The position numbers and the translations under genes are program-made. From Bog-159 sp035602155 (GTDB lineage Bacteria; Acidobacteriota; Terriglobia; Bryobacterales; Bryobacteraceae): a DNA stretch of 26,722 bases. Positions 21,396 through 26,722 of the stretch are shown piece after piece. The number at the start of each line of letters is the position of its first letter. Position 1 is the first letter of the stretch. The DNA lies in NCBI GenBank assembly GCA_035602155.1, contig DATNMW010000152.1, positions 1 to 26,722 on the forward strand, in the 5' to 3' direction. The notes beneath the pieces were generated by a model. That model did no database searches. It had not been told where the DNA came from and saw only the letters and a program-made list of their open reading frames with translations.

Positions 21396-22814
21396 ATGCT
21401 ACGAGTTCGCTTCGCGCCGTCTCCCACCGGCTTTCTCCATATCGGCAGCGCGCGCACGTTTATCTTCAACTGGCTCTACGCGCGCCATAACGGCGGCGCG
21501 ATGATCCTGCGCATCGACGATACCGACGTGGAGCGCAATACGCAGGCTTCGCTCGATTCCATCTTCGACGGGCTGCGCTGGCTGGATCTCGGATGGGACG
21601 AGCAGTATCGCCAGTCCGAGCGGCTGGCCGTGCATCGGGAAACGGCGCAGGCTATCCTCCACAAGGGGCTGGCTTACCGCGACTTCACTGCCGCAGCCGA
21701 TGCGGGCGAAGGCACGTGGCTATTTAACCCCGGCATGCGCGATCTTTCCGACGCCGAAAGTGACCGTCGCGCCGCGGCCGGAGAGCCGTTCGTGCTGCGC
21801 TTCCGCGTACCGCGCGACCAGCCGGCCAACGTGTGCTTTCGCGACGCGGTCTACGGCGAGCAAATCAAATCCACGGCGGATATCGAGGACTTCGCACTAT
21901 TGCGCAGTAATGGCATGCCGACTTATCACCTGGCCTCCTGCGCGGACGACGCCGACCTGCGCATCAGTCACATCATTCGCGGTCAGGACCATCTCACCAA
22001 CACATTCAAGCACGTGCTCATCTTCGAGGCCGCGGGCGTTACGCCGCCGCAATTCGCGCATCTGCCGCTGCTGATCGCTCCGGATGGCGCCAAGCTTTCC
22101 AAGCGCCGGCATGGCCCGGTCGTTAGCGTGACCACCTATCGCGACAATGGCTTCCTTTCACAGGCTTTCGTGAATTTCCTGTGCCTGTTGGGATGGTCGC
22201 CCAAAGACGATCGGGACCGCATGAGCCGCCAGGAATTGATCGACGCGTTTTCCTTCACGGGAATCAATCGCAGCAACGCGGTAATCAATTTCACCGAAGA
22301 AGACTCCCTCGATCCGAAAGCGCTGTGGCTGAATGCGGAGCACATTCGCGCGCTGTCCGTGGAAGATCTGACCGACCGGCTGCTGCCCTTCGTACACGCC
22401 GCGGGATTCCAAGTTGACCGCGCCAAGATGCTGCGCATCACTCCCCTGGTGCAAGAACGCATCAAGTTATTGCGCGACGTACTGACAGTGGCCGATTTCT
22501 TCTTCGTGGATCGGTTGGCGCCTTATGACAGCGGGGAGTTGATCCCGCAGAAAGGCGATGCAGCCATGGCCCTGCGCGCCCTGCAATCCGGCCAGGGCGT
22601 TCTTGCTACTGCCGATTTCACCCACGACGCGCTGGAACAAACGCTGCGGTCTGCAGCCGCCGCGCTGGGGATCAAAACCGGCCAGATGTTCCAGCCCATT
22701 CGCGTGGCCGTCTGCGGCCGCAAGAACGCGCCGCCGCTGTTCGCGACGCTCGAAGTATTGGGCCGCGACACCTCGCTCGCGCGCATCGATCAGGCAATCC
22801 GGAAGTTGCAGTAG
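21396..22814 (+). CDS. gltX: Glutamate--tRNA ligase
   Basis: A 472-residue class I aminoacyl-tRNA synthetase that charges tRNA(Glu). The N-terminus VRFAPSPTGFLHIGSARTF contains the HIGH equivalent (15-18, HIGS), followed by LRIDDTDVERN. The second signature is KLSKR (233-237) in PDGAKLSKRRHGPVVS. The C-terminal anticodon-binding helical domain ends with the usual R-V-A-V-C-G-R-K segment. Length is normal. It opens a plus-strand run with glnS 17 bases downstream. Because glnS is present, tRNA(Gln) need not be made by the indirect misacylation route. Confidence 0.97.
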   Translation: MLRVRFAPSPTGFLHIGSARTFIFNWLYARHNGGAMILRIDDTDVERNTQASLDSIFDGLRWLDLGWDEQYRQSERLAVHRETAQAILHKGLAYRDFTAAADAGEGTWLFNPGMRDLSDAESDRRAAAGEPFVLRFRVPRDQPANVCFRDAVYGEQIKSTADIEDFALLRSNGMPTYHLASCADDADLRISHIIRGQDHLTNTFKHVLIFEAAGVTPPQFAHLPLLIAPDGAKLSKRRHGPVVSVTTYRDNGFLSQAFVNFLCLLGWSPKDDRDRMSRQELIDAFSFTGINRSNAVINFTEEDSLDPKALWLNAEHIRALSVEDLTDRLLPFVHAAGFQVDRAKMLRITPLVQERIKLLRDVLTVADFFFVDRLAPYDSGELIPQKGDAAMALRALQSGQGVLATADFTHDALEQTLRSAAAALGIKTGQMFQPIRVAVCGRKNAPPLFATLEVLGRDTSLARIDQAIRKLQ

Positions 22815-22831
22815 GAGTTTCCGTATATATT

Positions 22832-24553
22832 ATGAATCCCAGTCCAGGCCCTTCGAATTTCGTCCGCGACATCGTCGTCGAGGACTTAAAGACCAACAAG
22901 TACGGTGGACGCGTGCATACGCGCTTTCCACCGGAGCCGAACGGCTATCTCCACATCGGCCATGCCAAGTCCATCAATCTCAATTTCGGACTCGCCGCGG
23001 AGTTCGGCGGTAAGTGCAACTTGCGCTTCGACGACACTAATCCCTCGAAGGAAGAGACCGAGTATGTCGATTCGATCGTCAAGGATGTCCGCTGGCTCGG
23101 AGGCAACTGGGAAGACCGGCTCTTCTATGCATCGGACTATTTCGAACAGTTGCACGAATGGGCGGTGCAGCTAATCGAATCCGGGCACGCGTATGTGTGC
23201 GATCTGACAGCCGAACAGATGCGGGAGTACCGCGGAACGTTGACGGAGCCCGGCATCGAGAGCCCTTGGCGCTATCGCTCCGTCGCGGAGAATCTGGACC
23301 TGTTCGAGCGCATGCGGGCCGGCGAGTTCCCTGACGGTTCACGCACCCTGCGCGCCAAAATCGACATGGCCTCGAATAACCTGAACATGCGCGATCCGGT
23401 GATGTATCGCATTCTGCACGCCGAACATCACCGCACGGGCGATAAGTGGTGCATCTATCCCATGTACGATTTCACGCACGGCCAGTCCGATTCCATCGAG
23501 CGTGTGACGCACTCCGTCTGCACGCTGGAGTTCGAGGATCACCGTCCCCTGTACGACTGGTACATCGAACAGTTGGGGATCTATCATCCGCAGCAGATCG
23601 AGTTCGACCGGCTCAATCTGACTTACACGTTATTGAGTAAGCGCAAGCTGCTGACACTGGTGCAGGACGGGCATGTGAAGGGCTGGGACGATCCGCGCAT
23701 GCCGACGATTTCCGGCATTCGCCGGCGCGGCTATACGCCCGAGGCGCTGCGCAACTTCTGCAATGCGATCGGTGTCTCGAAGACCAACGGCACCATCGAA
23801 CTGGCGCTGCTGGAGCATTTCCTGCGCGAAGATTTGAACAAGCGGGTGTTGCGCGCGATGGCGGTGCTGCGGCCGCTGCGCGTGGTCATCGACAACTACC
23901 CCGAGGGCTTGGAATGCCCCGAGGACTGGGTGGAAGAGATGGAGGCCGTGAACAACCCCGAAGACGCCGCCATGGGCACGCGCAAAGTGCCGTTTTCGCG
24001 GGTGCTTTACATCGAGCAGGACGACTTCAAAGAAGTCCCGCCCAAACAGTTCTACCGTCTTTCTCCCGGACGCGAAGTCCGGCTGCGTTATGGCTACTTC
24101 ATCGCCTGCGCCGGGGTTGTCAAGGACGAAAAGACGGGCGAGGTGGTGGAAATCCACTGCACCTACGATCCTGCCACGCGGGGCGGCAATGCGCCGGATG
24201 GGCGCAAAGTGAAATCGACCATTCACTGGGTCTCGGCGGCGCACGCCATCGACGCGGAGGTGCGCTTGTACGAGAATCTATTCACGCGCGAAGATCCGAA
24301 CGAGACCGACGAAGGCGAGAACTTCACCGCGAATCTGAATCCGCACTCGCTCGAGGTCCTCACCTGCGCGAAACTCGAGCCTTCGCTGGGGGATGCGGTG
24401 GAAGGCGCACGCTATCAATTCGAGCGGCTGGGTTACTTCTGTGCCGATCCGGATTCCAGGCCCGGAAAGCCGGTCTTCAACCGAACAGTGGCGCTGCGGG
24501 ACACCTGGGCGCGAATCGAGAAGGCCCAGCAAGGCGGCCAGAAACCCAAATGA
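22832..24553 (+). CDS. glnS: Glutamine--tRNA ligase
   Basis: A 573-residue class I synthetase that charges tRNA(Gln). FPPEPNGYLHIGHAKSINLN contains HIGH (41-44), and the KMSKS equivalent is LLSKR (267-271) in TYTLLSKRKLLTLV. Residues GWDDPRMPTISGIRRRGYTP and the C-terminal beta-barrel anticodon domain (VPFSRVLYIEQDDF, VKSTIHWVSAAHAIDAEVRL) are characteristic of GlnRS rather than GluRS. Length is normal. TAGGAG at the gltX stop is a rather distant (13-base) ribosome site. The stop overlaps the next start (ATGA). Confidence 0.97.
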   Translation: MNPSPGPSNFVRDIVVEDLKTNKYGGRVHTRFPPEPNGYLHIGHAKSINLNFGLAAEFGGKCNLRFDDTNPSKEETEYVDSIVKDVRWLGGNWEDRLFYASDYFEQLHEWAVQLIESGHAYVCDLTAEQMREYRGTLTEPGIESPWRYRSVAENLDLFERMRAGEFPDGSRTLRAKIDMASNNLNMRDPVMYRILHAEHHRTGDKWCIYPMYDFTHGQSDSIERVTHSVCTLEFEDHRPLYDWYIEQLGIYHPQQIEFDRLNLTYTLLSKRKLLTLVQDGHVKGWDDPRMPTISGIRRRGYTPEALRNFCNAIGVSKTNGTIELALLEHFLREDLNKRVLRAMAVLRPLRVVIDNYPEGLECPEDWVEEMEAVNNPEDAAMGTRKVPFSRVLYIEQDDFKEVPPKQFYRLSPGREVRLRYGYFIACAGVVKDEKTGEVVEIHCTYDPATRGGNAPDGRKVKSTIHWVSAAHAIDAEVRLYENLFTREDPNETDEGENFTANLNPHSLEVLTCAKLEPSLGDAVEGARYQFERLGYFCADPDSRPGKPVFNRTVALRDTWARIEKAQQGGQKPK

Positions 24554-26154
24554 TCATTCTGGGAATCGGCGGTATTCTGGGCGATGCCGCGTCCGCCATC
24601 CTGAAAGACGGAGGTCTTGCAGCGGCTATCGAAGAATCCAAGCTGAGCCGGGAGGGACTCAAACCCGGCGTGCACGCGGGCTCCACGGAGCTTCCCGAAC
24701 AGTCCATGGCCGCGTGTCTCGCGCTGGCGAGCGTCGCCCCGGAACAGGTTGACGCGGTCGCCATCGTGCGCCCCTTCGCCGAGGGACCGGAGGCACCGTT
24801 GCACTTGCAGTTGCGCGCGCGATTTCCGCATAGCCGCATCGTGGTGGTGGAGCATCACACCGCGCACGCCGCTTCGGCATACTATCCGTCGCCGTTCGAA
24901 GAGGCCACCGTGCTCACGCTGGATCGCGCGGGCGATTTCCGCTGCGGGACGCGTTGGCGCGCGGCAGATGCGCAGCTATCGCTCGAAAATGAGTTGTATT
25001 ATCCCGACTCACTCGGCGATCTATATGGCCGTGTGACTGAGTTGCTGGGCTTTCGCGCCAACCTGGAAGAACACAAAGTACAATGGCTCTCGGCATCGTG
25101 GGGCGAGGGCGACGATCGCTTCCGCGATTTGTTTCTGGAAATCATGCCCATGCGCGACGGCGGGTGGCCGCGTCTGGATCGTTCCTTCTTTGACGCCGAG
25201 CGGCTGACATGCGGCGGCTTCGGCGCTCGTTTTTACGAACGCCTGGGACTCGACGAAGGAGCCGCGGTGCCGGAAGCGTTGCGCGCTCCGCTGGCGGCCG
25301 GCATGCAGCGCGCCCTCGAACAGACGGTAGTCCGCATCGTCGGGCCCGGCACGCCTCACCTCTGTTTAGCCGGGGGGTTGGGATTGAACGCGCTGCTGGT
25401 CTCCGCGCTGGAACGGTCGTTCGAAAACGTCTTTGTGCAGCCGGCGGCGGGAAACGCGGGCACTGCCGTCGGCGCCGTACTGCACACGTGGCATGCCGTC
25501 TACAGCCAGCCACAGCGCATCAGGCTCGATAACCTCTATCTCGGCCCCAGCTACACGGCTGGAGAGATCAAGTGCGTGCTCGAGAATTGCAAGCTGCGCT
25601 TCCATTACATCCCGACCGTGGAAGAGACTATCGAAACGGCTATTGCGCAGCTTGCCGAGAACCGCATAGTGGCATGGATGCACGGCCGCATGGAGTTCGG
25701 GCCGCGCGCCTTGGGCAACCGCAGCATCCTGGCATCGCCGCTGGACGATTATGCCGCGGAGAACCTGAACGCATTCATCAAGCATCGCGAGCCGTTCCGC
25801 AAGTTCGCCGCTTCGGTGCCGGCGGAACTTGCCGGCGAATATTTCGAGTGCGGGCCCAACGCGCGCTTTCTGGCCACAGTAGGCCGCGTTCGCCCGGCGC
25901 ATCGCGGCCGCTTCGCGAGCGCCGCGCTGAATGGCGACCTGGTTCGCGTGCACACCGTTTCGCAGGCGGACAACCCACTCTACTGGAAGCTGCTGCATGC
26001 GGCCGCTAAAGCTACAGGCCTGCCGGTGCTCTACAACACTTCGTTCAACCTGTTCAGCGAACCGCTGGTGTGCACTCCGCGCGACGCGGTGCGCAGCTTC
26101 TACTCATCCGGAATCGATGCGATGTTTGTGGGTAACTTCTTCTTGCAAAAGTGA
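24550..26154 (+). CDS. NodU/CmcH-family carbamoyltransferase
   Basis: A 534-residue carbamoyltransferase. The N-terminal Kae1/ASKHA-like domain carries the metal-binding HHxxH in VVVEHHTAHAASAYYPS (about 98-114) and a LCLAGGLGLNALL segment near 275. The C-terminal domain begins near 373 with WMHGRMEFGPRALGNRSILA, the family signature. These enzymes transfer carbamoyl from carbamoyl phosphate to hydroxyls of antibiotics, Nod factors or other glycans. The usual 'HDSAA' near the N-terminus is GDAAS here. The ATG overlaps the glnS stop by four bases; frames open further upstream lie within glnS. No biosynthetic cluster is visible, so the acceptor is unknown. Confidence 0.9.
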   Translation: MIILGIGGILGDAASAILKDGGLAAAIEESKLSREGLKPGVHAGSTELPEQSMAACLALASVAPEQVDAVAIVRPFAEGPEAPLHLQLRARFPHSRIVVVEHHTAHAASAYYPSPFEEATVLTLDRAGDFRCGTRWRAADAQLSLENELYYPDSLGDLYGRVTELLGFRANLEEHKVQWLSASWGEGDDRFRDLFLEIMPMRDGGWPRLDRSFFDAERLTCGGFGARFYERLGLDEGAAVPEALRAPLAAGMQRALEQTVVRIVGPGTPHLCLAGGLGLNALLVSALERSFENVFVQPAAGNAGTAVGAVLHTWHAVYSQPQRIRLDNLYLGPSYTAGEIKCVLENCKLRFHYIPTVEETIETAIAQLAENRIVAWMHGRMEFGPRALGNRSILASPLDDYAAENLNAFIKHREPFRKFAASVPAELAGEYFECGPNARFLATVGRVRPAHRGRFASAALNGDLVRVHTVSQADNPLYWKLLHAAAKATGLPVLYNTSFNLFSEPLVCTPRDAVRSFYSSGIDAMFVGNFFLQK

Positions 26155-26161
26155 CTCTCCC

Positions 26162-26722
26162 ATGCGCCCCTTACTGCTTTGCCTGCTCGGCGTGCCCCTC
26201 CTCTTCAGTCAGTCCCCGGATGACAAGGAAGATCTCAAGAATCCGGTAGCGGGACAGGCCGAAGCCATTACAGCCGGAAAGAAATTGTATCTGGAGGGCT
26301 GCAGCGGTTGCCATGGCCCCAGCGCGGAAGGCGGGCGCGGTCCCAATCTGGCGCAAGGCGATCAAATCCGGGGCGCCACGAACAGGCACCTGGTGTCCGT
26401 CCTCACCGAGGGCGTCAAGGGATCCGACATGCCGCCTTCCGGGTTGCCCAACGACAAGGTCTGGCAGGTTGTCGCCTACCTGCGCAATCTGACTGCCGTG
26501 GCTTTCGATAGCATGGGCACGGGCGACGTCAAGGCTGGCAGCGCATTATTTTTCGGCAACAGTGGCTGCGCAAATTGTCACACGATCCGCGGCCGGGGCG
26601 GCTTTCCCGGTCCCGATCTTTCCAATATCGGCCGGGTACGCTCGTTCCGGCAATTGCGCGAATCGCTGCTCGATCCGGATGCGCAGATCGCCGAGGGTTA
26701 CGGCGGGGTCACTGTCACGACT
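26162..26722 (+). CDS. Diheme cytochrome c / heme-binding protein, 3' end outside the window
   Basis: The first 187 codons of an exported c-type cytochrome. MRPLLLCLLGVPLLFSQS is the signal peptide. Two heme sites are present: CSGCH (47-51) and CANCH (136-140). A Met-Pro pair (SDMPPSGLP, Met90) is the likely distal ligand of the first heme. The segment after the second heme (FPGPDLSNIGRVRSFRQLRE) resembles the Planctomycete/Solibacter-type heme-binding domain often linked to sugar or alcohol dehydrogenases. The ATG is seven bases after the carbamoyltransferase stop. The right edge of the window cuts the gene. Confidence 0.9.
   Translation, partial: MRPLLLCLLGVPLLFSQSPDDKEDLKNPVAGQAEAITAGKKLYLEGCSGCHGPSAEGGRGPNLAQGDQIRGATNRHLVSVLTEGVKGSDMPPSGLPNDKVWQVVAYLRNLTAVAFDSMGTGDVKAGSALFFGNSGCANCHTIRGRGGFPGPDLSNIGRVRSFRQLRESLLDPDAQIAEGYGGVTVTT

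Noticed and set aside
1..26722. CRISPR arrays, tRNA/rRNA genes, insertion sequences, prophage
   Set aside because: I saw no regularly spaced direct repeats, no tRNA T-loop/acceptor pattern, and no transposase, integrase or phage structural motifs.

Overview
The window is GC-rich, densely coding bacterial chromosome, most likely from an acidobacterium of the Candidatus Solibacter / Bryobacterales type. The best evidence is a 1050-residue secreted protein built from ~100-residue beta-sandwich repeats and ending in what looks like the TIGR03437 'Solibacter uncharacterized C-terminal domain'. Tat-type Gfo/Idh/MocA oxidoreductases, a heme-binding cytochrome and short palindromic intergenic repeats fit the same group. 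The taxonomic call is inference from family content. I saw no phage, insertion sequence, CRISPR array or RNA gene.

Layout. 1-70: 5' end of a KTSC-domain gene (minus). 169-1500: TPR protein (minus). 1579-4406: two paralogous Gfo/Idh/MocA oxidoreductases (minus) flanking a broken YciI-like gene. 4655-6640: secreted S9 peptidase (plus). 6719-9767: lutABC lactate-oxidation operon with a small unknown gene at its 3' end (minus). 9796-10216: two 5'-truncated, frameshifted remnants back to back (alpha/beta hydrolase on minus, SDR epimerase on plus). 10234-11268: secreted PpiC-type prolyl isomerase (minus). 11526-11837: RRM RNA-binding protein (plus). 12009-13552: a sigma70-like promoter followed by five small plus-strand genes, including a GIY-YIG-like protein and a zinc-ribbon protein with a GTG start. 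13765-15117: CNNM/CBS 'hemolysin' membrane protein. 15322-17879: SGNH-like protein plus MBOAT O-acyltransferase (minus). 17995-21147: the giant secreted repeat protein (minus). 21396-26722: gltX, glnS, a carbamoyltransferase and a diheme cytochrome c running off the right edge (plus, tightly packed).

Functionally the window mixes housekeeping (two aminoacyl-tRNA synthetases, a chaperone-like isomerase, an RNA-binding protein) with saprophyte functions: lactate oxidation, secreted peptidase, sugar-type oxidoreductases, exopolysaccharide-type O-acylation and an adhesin-like surface protein.

The most interesting signals are these. (1) Four genes lacking a Shine-Dalgarno have an extended -10 element ending 7-9 nt before the ATG, which suggests leaderless transcripts. 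(2) A cassette of small unknown genes has structured RNA at its ribosome-binding site and a GIY-YIG protein whose metal-binding Glu appears to be Gln. (3) A ~75-bp non-coding repeat lies upstream of two minus-strand envelope-related genes. (4) Two loci hold frameshifted gene remnants whose original reading can be reconstructed.
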